Positions 31,343 to 40,100 of a stretch of 44,770 bases of DNA are shown here, in pieces. The stretch is from an uncultured Lachnospiraceae bacterium. Lineage in GTDB: Bacteria > Bacillota > Clostridia > Lachnospirales > Lachnospiraceae. The DNA lies in assembly GCA_947175035.1 (NCBI GenBank), contig CAMWLG010000025.1, forward strand, positions 1 through 44,770. Direction: 5' to 3'. A program made the translations under genes and the position numbers. Below the pieces are notes generated by a model that saw nothing but the letters and a program-made list of their open reading frames with translations, had not been told where the DNA came from and did no database searches. The first letter of the stretch is position 1, and each line of letters starts with the position of its first letter.

Positions 31343-34300
31343 ATGGTGAAATTTTCAATTATTGTGGTGGCTCTCAATCCGGGGGGGAAGCTAAAAGAGA
31401 CCATCGACAGCGTGTTGTGTCAGACATTCGGGGACTATGAGATCGTGGTAAAGGACGGGGGAAGCAGGGATGGCTCTCTAAAAACGCTTCCCGAAGATTC
31501 GCGCATCAGACTGATTGAAGAGCCTGACGGGGGAATCTACGAGGCTATGAATCAGGCGGTTCAGAGGGCGGAGGGAGAGTATCTTCTGTTCTTGAATTGT
31601 GGTGATATGTTTTATGACAGGGAAGTCCTGGCACGGGCGGCCGCATGTATTGACAGGGAGAAGGATGATCGTCTGCTGGTGGTTTATGGGGATACCTACG
31701 GGGCGAAAAATGACGTGCTGATCTCGTCGCCCCAGCGGATAGACGGATTTGCCTGCTACCGCAATATCCCCTGCCACCAGTCCTGCTTTTATGAGGCGGA
31801 GCTCTGTAAGGAGAAGCCTTATAATCCGGAGTACCGCATTCGGGCGGATTATGACCATTTCCTCTGGTGTTATTACCAAGCGAAAGCCAAGATGGTGCAT
31901 ATGGGCGGGACGGTATCCTCCTATGAGGGTGGGGGATATTCGGAGAGTAAGGAGAACCGCAGGCGCGACAAGGAGGAGCACAGGTGCATTACGGCGGAAT
32001 ATCTGTCCGCGGGGGAGCTTCTCTGGTATCGCGTGGTCATGGCGCTTACGCTGGCGCCGGTGCGGGGATTTTTGGCGGAGAATCAGGTGACGTCGGGGAT
32101 ATACCATTGGCTGAAGGAGTGCCTGTATCAACATAAAATGCGGATTTTGGCAGGGATCGTGCTGTTGGCTTTGGAACTGTACTTTTTTCTCGGGACGGGG
32201 ATTCTGCTGACACGGCAAATGAATTATCTCACGGGGGAGGGTGCTTGGGAGCAAATGCTGTCCGAGGAACAGCCAGAGATCCGGCAGAAATTTGTGCCTG
32301 CGCACGGGCACTTGCAGAGTGTCAGTTTTCTGATGAGACGGCTGGAGGACGGGAACGAGGGGTTGGTAACCCTGCGAATCTGTAGTTCTGGCGGCAGTGT
32401 CCTCTACGAGAAAACGATGGATGTGGCGGAGACGGCGGACGGCTCCTTTACGGATGTGGAGGTAAATCTGGATTTGTCCGTCTTGAGGTCTTATGATCTG
32501 GTTTTGAGTGTACAGTCTTTTGAGACGGGGGGGTATCCTGCAATAGGCGTGTGCGGTAAATCCTATAAACTGCCTGAGAACCGGACATTGATCCATGGGG
32601 AGAAACTGCCAGACGCCCAGCTGGTAGCCAGATATTGTTATACGGATGCATTGCCTTTGGCAGAAGCGGCAAAATGCATCGGGATCTGTCTGCTCACAGC
32701 GTTCGGTATCATGTTCGGACTGCCTCGGAGCCGGTCTGTGCGCCGGGCGGCGGGTATTGCGTTTCTGACTGTAGGGACGTTTGTGCTGGGGCGACAGCTG
32801 GAGCTGTTGACCTATAACGAGCAGATGTATCTGCCTATAGCGCTTTGGTGGAACGTGGGGCTTATGTATGTGCTGGAACTGTTGGTTCTGCTCTGTACGC
32901 ATTCCCTGCGAATCGCAGTTCCGCTTACGAATCTTGCGCTGACACTGCTGTATACCATCAATTATTATGTACTTACCTATCGCGGCATTCCGTTCCGTGT
33001 GAACGATATTAGGGCGGCGGGAACCGCCGCGAAGGTGCTGAGCGGTTATGATTTTACGCCGAGCGGCGGGCTGGCCGTCGCATGGGGAATCTGTCTGTTG
33101 ATCATGGTGTTCGGCGTACAGAGCGGCGCGGGCGGACTGAAAGAAAAATCGAGAGAAAAGGACTTTCGACCGAAAGCACGCATCTCTTTCTCTTATGCAG
33201 CCACGGCGGTTCTGGCTGTGGGAATCGCACTGGGGGGAGGCCGTTTGCTTCTTTATACGGATTTTTTGAACCAGGTGGGATTTGCGGACGAGGAACTAAG
33301 AGGAATTGCCCAGAATCAATTTAACTATTTTAACGGTTATCTGGTGGGCGTCTGCATCGACGTAAAAAATTCTCACATAAGCGCTCCCGAGGGGTATTCT
33401 GCTGGGCAGGCACAGGAGATGCTGGCTCAGTTCGGGGAAGCGCAGCCGGTAGAAGAGGGAGAACTTCCCCATGTGATTTTGATTATGAATGAGAGTTTTG
33501 CGGATCTGCGAGTATTGGGCGATCTGGAGCTGAGTCAGGAGAATTTGCCGTTCTTTTATTCGCTGCGGGAAAATACCCTGCGGGGTTATGTCAATACCCC
33601 AGTGTATGGCGGAAATACTGCTAATTCAGAGTTTGAGGTGTTCTCGGGCTGCAGTATGGCCTTTTTGCCAGCGAACTGCTTTCCCTATCAGCAGATTATC
33701 CGCAGGCCGGTGAATTCCCTGGTCGGTCAGATGAAGCAGTATGGCTATACGGCTTATTCCATGCATCCGGAAGATGCAAACAATTGGAACAGAAGAGATG
33801 TCTATATGTATTACGGGTTTGACGAAAGTCTTTGGAAAGAGGACTTTGCGGGAGCCGAGCGTATCCATCATGGGGTGTCGGATGCAGAGACATATCATAA
33901 GATTATGGAATTGTATGAAAACAGGGAACCGGGCGAGAAACTGTTTCTGTTTGATTTGACCATACAGAATCACGGCGGGTATACGGAGGACGAGGCGCCG
34001 TATGCAGTGACAGCGGAGGGACTGGAGGAGGAAAGTCTGGACGAATATCTGTCCCTGATCAAGATTTCCGACGGAGCGTTTCAGGAGCTGGTGGAATATT
34101 TTGCGGGACAGGAAGAAAAGGTGGTCATCTGTATGTTCGGCGATCATCATCCGGTCATTTCTTATCTGGTGACGGATCATCTGTACGGTGGGGAGATCTC
34201 TTGGGAGCAGGAGCGAAACAAATATAAGACACCGTTTATCATCTGGGCCAATTATGACATTGAAGAGGCGGATGAGTATGATATCAGTACAAATTATCTG

Positions 34301-34519
34301 GGTGGACTGCTTTTAAAGACGGCAGGCATTCCACTCTCACCATATCAGGAGTTTGTGGAGCAGATGCGGGAAGAATATCCCGTGATCACTGTGAGCGGAT
34401 ATGTGGACGGTGAGGGCGTCTACAGGAATTGGAACAGCGCGGGGGACGAATTCCCTGAGTACCGGATGTTGCAGTATTATTACCTGTTTGATGAAACTGC
34501 CATAAAATGGAGGAATTGA
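31343..34519 (+). CDS. GT2 glycosyltransferase fused to an LTA-synthase-type phosphoglycerol transferase
   Basis: A 1058-residue fusion. Residues 1-230 form a cytoplasmic GT-A transferase of family 2: FSIIVVALNPGGKLKETIDS, VKDGGSRDGS, EPDGGIYEAMNQAV and NCGDMFYD (the DxD-like site). A membrane span at about 270-295 leads to an exported beta-sandwich-like module (about 296-445), then five or more spans (455-650). The C-terminal alkaline-phosphatase-superfamily domain (about 705-1010) has metal ligand Glu in LIMNESFAD, nucleophile Thr759 in GGNTANSEFE, NHGGY and Asp934-His935 in FGDHHP, the LtaS catalytic set. LtaS-type enzymes move phosphoglycerol from phosphatidylglycerol to a surface polymer. 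One chain therefore joins cytoplasmic sugar addition with external phosphoglycerol transfer. The start overlaps its ribosome site region two bases after the previous stop. Confidence 0.88.
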   Translation: MVKFSIIVVALNPGGKLKETIDSVLCQTFGDYEIVVKDGGSRDGSLKTLPEDSRIRLIEEPDGGIYEAMNQAVQRAEGEYLLFLNCGDMFYDREVLARAAACIDREKDDRLLVVYGDTYGAKNDVLISSPQRIDGFACYRNIPCHQSCFYEAELCKEKPYNPEYRIRADYDHFLWCYYQAKAKMVHMGGTVSSYEGGGYSESKENRRRDKEEHRCITAEYLSAGELLWYRVVMALTLAPVRGFLAENQVTSGIYHWLKECLYQHKMRILAGIVLLALELYFFLGTGILLTRQMNYLTGEGAWEQMLSEEQPEIRQKFVPAHGHLQSVSFLMRRLEDGNEGLVTLRICSSGGSVLYEKTMDVAETADGSFTDVEVNLDLSVLRSYDLVLSVQSFETGGYPAIGVCGKSYKLPENRTLIHGEKLPDAQLVARYCYTDALPLAEAAKCIGICLLTAFGIMFGLPRSRSVRRAAGIAFLTVGTFVLGRQLELLTYNEQMYLPIALWWNVGLMYVLELLVLLCTHSLRIAVPLTNLALTLLYTINYYVLTYRGIPFRVNDIRAAGTAAKVLSGYDFTPSGGLAVAWGICLLIMVFGVQSGAGGLKEKSREKDFRPKARISFSYAATAVLAVGIALGGGRLLLYTDFLNQVGFADEELRGIAQNQFNYFNGYLVGVCIDVKNSHISAPEGYSAGQAQEMLAQFGEAQPVEEGELPHVILIMNESFADLRVLGDLELSQENLPFFYSLRENTLRGYVNTPVYGGNTANSEFEVFSGCSMAFLPANCFPYQQIIRRPVNSLVGQMKQYGYTAYSMHPEDANNWNRRDVYMYYGFDESLWKEDFAGAERIHHGVSDAETYHKIMELYENREPGEKLFLFDLTIQNHGGYTEDEAPYAVTAEGLEEESLDEYLSLIKISDGAFQELVEYFAGQEEKVVICMFGDHHPVISYLVTDHLYGGEISWEQERNKYKTPFIIWANYDIEEADEYDISTNYLGGLLLKTAGIPLSPYQEFVEQMREEYPVITVSGYVDGEGVYRNWNSAGDEFPEYRMLQYYYLFDETAIKWRN

Positions 34520-34522
34520 CAA

Positions 34523-37018
34523 ATGAGCGACGAGAAGCTGTTTTGGATGCAGAGGGCTGTCCGCCGTGTTTATGAGGCATTTTTTGAGGGAGTCCGCCGT
34601 TGGCTGAAGGACTGTCTGCAGCATCATAAGATACGTATTTTTGTGGGTGCGGTTCTGTTTGTGATGGAGTTGTACGCATTCCTGGGGACGGGCGTTCTGC
34701 TGGAGGAACAGGTGAATTTCCATTCTGGAGAGGGAGCTTGGAAGGAATGGGCGTCGGCTGAAAACCCGGAGTTCTGCCAGAAGTTCGTACCCCAGCACCG
34801 TCGTCTGCAGTTGGTCAGTTTTCTGATGAACAAGAGTGAGGAGATGGCGGAGGGCACGGTGGAAGTGCGGATCGACGACGGGCAGGGGGAGGTGGTCTAT
34901 GCGAACACCCTTGCTTTTTCCGAGCTATCGGACGGCTCTTTCACGGACGTGGATGTGGATTTGGAAGTGTCCACCCATAAACCCTATTATCTGACCCTGA
35001 CCATTGAATCTTTCAGTGCGGAGGGGTATCCGGCGGTAGGTGTCTGTGACGAGTCTTATAAGCTGCCCGAGAACCAGACATTGACCCATGGGGAGGTGCT
35101 GCCGAACGTCCAGCTGGTGACCCGGTATGGTTATCAGGATGTTCTGGACTCCAAGGTTGTAAAGGTGCTGTTTCTGTGTTTCCTGACCGCGTTTGGGGTG
35201 ATGTTCGGGCTGCCGCAGAACCAGTATGTGCGCAGGGGCGTAGGGATTCTCGCACTTGTTGCGGCTCCCTATGTGCTGGGGGGCAGGCTGGAGCTTCTGA
35301 ACTACAGGGAGGAGGTATATCTACCCATTGCGCTCTGGTGGAATGTGGGGTTGATGTACGCGATGGAAATCGTGGTTTTGCTGCTGACCCATTCGCCCAG
35401 GATCACGGTTCCCTTTACCAATATTGCACTGACGCTTTTGTATTCCGCCAATTATTATGTACTTCAGTTTCAGGGAACGCCGCTTCGGGTGAATGATTTC
35501 ATGGCCATCGGGACGGCGGCCAGAGTGGTTGGGGAGTACAATTTCATGCCCAACGGGCATCTGGCCATGGCGTGGGGGCTGCTGCTTTTGTTCGTGGTCT
35601 ATGCGGTTCAGACTGGACCGGTGAGGGCAAAAGCAAACGTCGTCAAATCGGCGGAATCAGAAATAAAATCTAAAACAAAAAAGATTGTAATCTCCTATGC
35701 GGTGACGGCTGTCTTTGCCATCTCGATAACCGTGTATGGGGGATATCAGCTGCTCTATACCGATCTGCTGACCCGCGCAGGTTTTGAGGACGAAAATTTC
35801 CGGGGAATCTTGCGGGATGTGCTTTATAATTTTAACGGGTATTTAGTGACCACCTGCCTTGATATAAAAAATTCCCATATTACGCCGCCGGACGGCTATT
35901 CCGTCGAGGGAGTGGAAAACCTGCTGTCCGCCTCTGAAGAAGGGCAGGAGCTGTCCGATGCGGAGAAGGAAGCGCTTCCCCATGTGATACTGGTCATGAA
36001 TGAGAGTTATTCCGATTTGCGGATTTTGGGGAATCTGGAGTTGAATCAGGAAAACATGGAATTTTTTTACTCGCTGAAAGAGAATACGGTGCGCGGTTTT
36101 GTGAATGCCTCGGTCTTTGCCAGCGGAACAGCCAATTCGGAATTTGAGGTTCTCACTGGCTGCAGCATGGCGTTTCTTCCGGTGAAGTATTATCCCTATC
36201 AGCAGTGCATCCGGAAGCCCCTGAACTCGTTGGTCAGCCAGATGAAAAATTACGGCTATACGGCTTATTCCATGCATCCGGCGTCCTCCTCCAGCTGGAA
36301 CCGGGTTCGAGTGTACCGTTATTATGGATTTGATGAGAGTTTCTGGAAGGAAGATTTTGAGGGAGCGGAGAGGATTCACATTGGCGTGTCTGACGAGGAG
36401 ACCTACAAGAAGGTCATCGAGCTGTATGAGGGGCGGGAGGCTGGAGAGAAACTATTTGTTTTCGATATAACCATACAGAATCACGGGGGTTATCGCGAGG
36501 ACGAGTCTCCCTATGCAGTGACGGCCGTCAATATGGACAATGAGGAGGTGGACGAGTATCTGTCGCTCATCAAGATTTCCGACGAGGCGTTGGCGAAGCT
36601 GATCGGTTATTTTGAGGAGCAGGAGGAAAAGGTGGTCATCTGCATGTTCGGGGATCATCAGCCCTATGTCTCGGATTCGATCCTGGGCGAAAGCGCCAAG
36701 GGGAATGTGGAGCAGAAGATGAACAAATATCGGATGCCCTTTGTCATCTGGGCCAATTATGATATTGAGGAGGCGGATGGGTACGACATCAGTATGAATT
36801 ATTTGGGCGGTCTGCTGCTTCGGACGGCGGGGGTTCCCCTGACACCCTATTTCGCTTATTTGGAGCAGCTGCGGGCGGATTATCCTGTGATCACCTTCAA
36901 CGGCTATCGGGATTATGAGGGGAATTACAGCAACTGGTCTGGAGGGGAATTCCCGGAATACCGGATGCTGCAATACAATTATCTGTTTGACGATAATTCT
37001 GTGGAATGGGGGTACTAA
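34523..37018 (+). CDS. LTA-synthase-family phosphoglycerol transferase (paralogue without GT2)
   Basis: An 831-residue membrane protein that aligns along its whole length with residues about 240-1058 of the preceding protein; it starts where the GT2 domain of that protein ends. Membrane span at about 38-58, exported module 60-210 (KFVPQHRRLQLVSFLMNKS ... DGSFTDVDVDLEV), five or more spans (215-420), then the sulfatase-like domain with VILVMNESYSDLRI, nucleophile Thr536 in ASGTANSEFEVL, IQNHGGYRED and CMFGDHQP. All catalytic positions remain, so both copies should be active. GAGGA lies before ATG 34523 and the gap from the previous stop is three bases. A tandem duplication followed by gain or loss of the GT2 domain is the simplest history. 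The acceptor polymer is not known. Confidence 0.87.
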   Translation: MSDEKLFWMQRAVRRVYEAFFEGVRRWLKDCLQHHKIRIFVGAVLFVMELYAFLGTGVLLEEQVNFHSGEGAWKEWASAENPEFCQKFVPQHRRLQLVSFLMNKSEEMAEGTVEVRIDDGQGEVVYANTLAFSELSDGSFTDVDVDLEVSTHKPYYLTLTIESFSAEGYPAVGVCDESYKLPENQTLTHGEVLPNVQLVTRYGYQDVLDSKVVKVLFLCFLTAFGVMFGLPQNQYVRRGVGILALVAAPYVLGGRLELLNYREEVYLPIALWWNVGLMYAMEIVVLLLTHSPRITVPFTNIALTLLYSANYYVLQFQGTPLRVNDFMAIGTAARVVGEYNFMPNGHLAMAWGLLLLFVVYAVQTGPVRAKANVVKSAESEIKSKTKKIVISYAVTAVFAISITVYGGYQLLYTDLLTRAGFEDENFRGILRDVLYNFNGYLVTTCLDIKNSHITPPDGYSVEGVENLLSASEEGQELSDAEKEALPHVILVMNESYSDLRILGNLELNQENMEFFYSLKENTVRGFVNASVFASGTANSEFEVLTGCSMAFLPVKYYPYQQCIRKPLNSLVSQMKNYGYTAYSMHPASSSSWNRVRVYRYYGFDESFWKEDFEGAERIHIGVSDEETYKKVIELYEGREAGEKLFVFDITIQNHGGYREDESPYAVTAVNMDNEEVDEYLSLIKISDEALAKLIGYFEEQEEKVVICMFGDHQPYVSDSILGESAKGNVEQKMNKYRMPFVIWANYDIEEADGYDISMNYLGGLLLRTAGVPLTPYFAYLEQLRADYPVITFNGYRDYEGNYSNWSGGEFPEYRMLQYNYLFDDNSVEWGY

Positions 37019-37093
37019 TACGAGGGATTGTCTGAAAATGCGGGATAAAAATGTGAATTATCGAATTATCTGACAATTTATAGAAAAAAGTAG

Positions 37094-37122
37094 TTTACAA
37101 ACGAAAGAAAAAGTTGTATAGT
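37094..37122 (+). promoter_or_regulatory. Promoter of gltBD
   Basis: -35 TTTACA (37094-37099), 17-base spacer, -10 TATAGT (37117-37122); expected start near 37129. A perfect 8-base tandem direct repeat GAATTATC at 37055-37070 lies 24 bases upstream and is a candidate activator site. Confidence 0.65.
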
Positions 37123-37133
37123 AGTTGCATGGT

Positions 37134-37173
37134 CGCAAAGAGGCGAGTATAAGTCTCTTTGCGTTCTTTTTTT
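37134..37173 (+). terminator. Terminator-like hairpin in the gltB leader
   Basis: A perfect 9-bp stem CGCAAAGAG/CTCTTTGCG over a 12-base loop, followed by TTCTTTTTTT. It lies about five bases after the predicted gltB start point and 27 bases before the gltB ATG, so gltB transcripts from this promoter must pass it. It may be an attenuator, or the end of read-through from the LTA cluster. No known aptamer, T-box or leader peptide is visible. Confidence 0.7.
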
Positions 37174-37199
37174 ACGAGCAATGGGAAAGGAGAACCAAT

Positions 37200-40100
37200 A
37201 TGTTTGACGTGAAAAAGGATGTGGCGCAAGCACCCCTCTACCGGGAGGAATTTGAGCATGACAACTGTGGTATCGGGGCCTGTGTCAATATAGGCGGGAA
37301 AAAGACGAGGGGCACTGTGGAGAACGCCCTGAAAATAGTGGAGAATCTGGAGCATAGAGCAGGTAAGGACGCAGAGGGCAAGACCGGTGACGGCGTGGGT
37401 ATCCTCACCCAGATTCCCCATAAATTTTTTGCCAGGGTGACGAAGGCTCTGGGCATCGAGCTTGGCGGGGAGAGAGAGTACGGCGTGGGTATGTTTTTCT
37501 TTCCCCAGGAGGAGCTTCGCCGCAATCAGGCCAAGAAGATGTTTGAGATCATTGTGGAGAAGGAAGGGATGGAGTTCCTTGGCTGGCGCGAGGTGCCTAC
37601 CTTCCCCAATGTGTTGGGACACAAGGCGGTGGAGTGTATGCCTTATATCATGCAGGGCTTTGTGAAGAAGCCGGAGGATGTGGAGAAGGGGTTGGCATTT
37701 GACCGCAGGCTGTATACGGCAAGACGCGTGTTTGAACAGTCCACGGACGATACCTATGTGGTTTCTTTTTCCAGCAGGACGATTGTATATAAAGGAATGT
37801 TCCTGGTGGGGCAGCTGCGCACTTTCTTTGCGGATTTGCAGAGTGCGGACTTCGAGTCTGCCATCGCCATGGTGCATTCCCGTTTTTCCACGAACACGAA
37901 TCCCAGTTGGGAGCGGGCGCATCCCAATCGTTTGATGGTACATAATGGGGAGATCAACACCATCCGCGGCAATGCAGATAAGATGCTTGCCAGAGAGGAG
38001 AATATGGAGTCTGAATATCTGAAGGGCCAGCTTCACAAGGTGCTGCCGGCAATCTCCAAGACGGGCTCTGATTCCGCCATGTTGGATAATACATTGGAAT
38101 TCCTGGTGATGAGCGGTATGGATCTGCCGCTGGCGGTGATGATCGCCATTCCGGAGCCCTGGGCGAACAACAAGGCAATGTCCCAGACGAAGAGGGATTT
38201 CTACCAATATTATGCGACCATGATGGAGCCTTGGGACGGCCCCGCGTCAATCCTGTTCTCAGACGGAGATATCATGGGGGCGGTGCTTGACAGGAACGGT
38301 CTGCGCCCTTCCAGGTATATGATCACGGAGGACGATACTTTGATTCTCTCCTCCGAGGTTGGGGTGCTGGATATTGACCCTGCCAAGGTGAAATTAAAGG
38401 AGAGGCTGCGCCCCGGCAAGATGCTGTTAGTGGATACAGTGCAGGGGAAAGTCATCGACGACGAGGAGTTGAAGGAGCGGTATGCCTCCAGACAGCCCTA
38501 CGGCGAGTGGCTGGACAGCAAGCTGGTGGAGCTCAAGAGTCTGCACATTCCCAACCAGCGCGTGCCGGAGTATACGGAAGAGGAGCGTCAGCGGATGCAG
38601 AAGGCGTTCGGTTACACCTATGACGAACTCAAGACCAGCATTCTTCCCATGGCGAAGAATGGCGGGGAGGCGATCGCTGCAATGGGTGTGGACACGCCGA
38701 TTCCTGTGTTGTCCAAAACATATCACCCGTTATTCCATTATTTTAAACAATTGTTTGCACAGGTGACAAATCCGCCTATCGACGCGATCCGTGAGGAAAT
38801 TGTGACATCTACCACGGTCTATATCGGGCCGGAGGGGAATCTGTTGGAGGAAAAGCCGGAGAACTGTAATGTGCTGAAGGTGAATAATCCCATTCTCACC
38901 AACACGGATTTGTTGAAGATTAAAACCATGCAGGTGGAGGGCTTCAAGGTGGAAGTGGTGCCCATCACCTATTATAAGAATACCAGTCTGGAACGGGCGA
39001 TTGACCGTCTGTTTGTAGAGGTGGACAGGGCTTATCGGGACGGTGTGAATATTCTTATCCTCTCGGACAGGGGAGTGGACGAGAATCATGTGGCGATTCC
39101 TTCCCTGTTGGCGGTGTCCGCGTTGAACCAATACTTGGTGCGCACCAAGAAGCGTACCAGGGTGGCGCTGATCCTGGAGACCGGCGAGCCCAGGGAGGTG
39201 CATCATTTCGCGACGCTTCTGGGCTATGGGGCTTGTGCAATCAATCCCTATCTGGCGCAGGAGTCCATCCGGGAGCTGATTGAGAACCATATGTTGGACA
39301 AGGATTACTATGCGGCGGTCAATGATTATAACAACGCAGTGCTTCATGGCATCGTGAAGATCGCTTCCAAGATGGGAATCAGCACGATCCAGTCCTATCA
39401 GGGTTCACAGATCTTCGAGGCAATCGGTATTGACGCAGAGGTGATCAATAAATATTTCAGCAACACGGTCTGCCGCGTGGGCGGGATGAGCCTGAAGGAT
39501 ATCGAGAATCAGGTGGACGGTCTGCATTCTCAGGCATTTGACCCTCTGGGTCTGCAAAATGACCTGACTCTGGACAGTCCCGGACATCATAAGATGAGAA
39601 GCGGTGCGGACGAGCATCTGTATAATCCCGCCACGATCCATATGCTGCAGGAGTCTACCAGGCGGGGCGATTATAACATGTTTAAACAGTACACCGCCAT
39701 GGTGAATGACGAGACATCTATCCGGAATCTGCGGGGACTGATGGATTTCAATTTCCCCAAAAAGGGAATCGACATCAATCAGGTGGAGCCTGTGGAGTCC
39801 ATTGTGACAAGGTTTAAGACGGGGGCTATGTCCTATGGCTCCATATCAAAGGAGGCGCATGAGACCATGGCGATCGCCATGAACCGTCTGCATGGCAAGT
39901 CCAATTCCGGCGAGGGCGGCGAGGATCTGGACAGACTGACCGTTGGAGCTGACGGATTAAACCGCTGCTCCGCCATCAAGCAGGTGGCAAGCGGGCGGTT
40001 CGGTGTGACCAGCAGATACCTTGTCAGCGCCCAGGAGATTCAGATCAAGATGGCACAGGGCGCAAAACCCGGCGAGGGCGGACATCTCCCCGGAGGGAAG

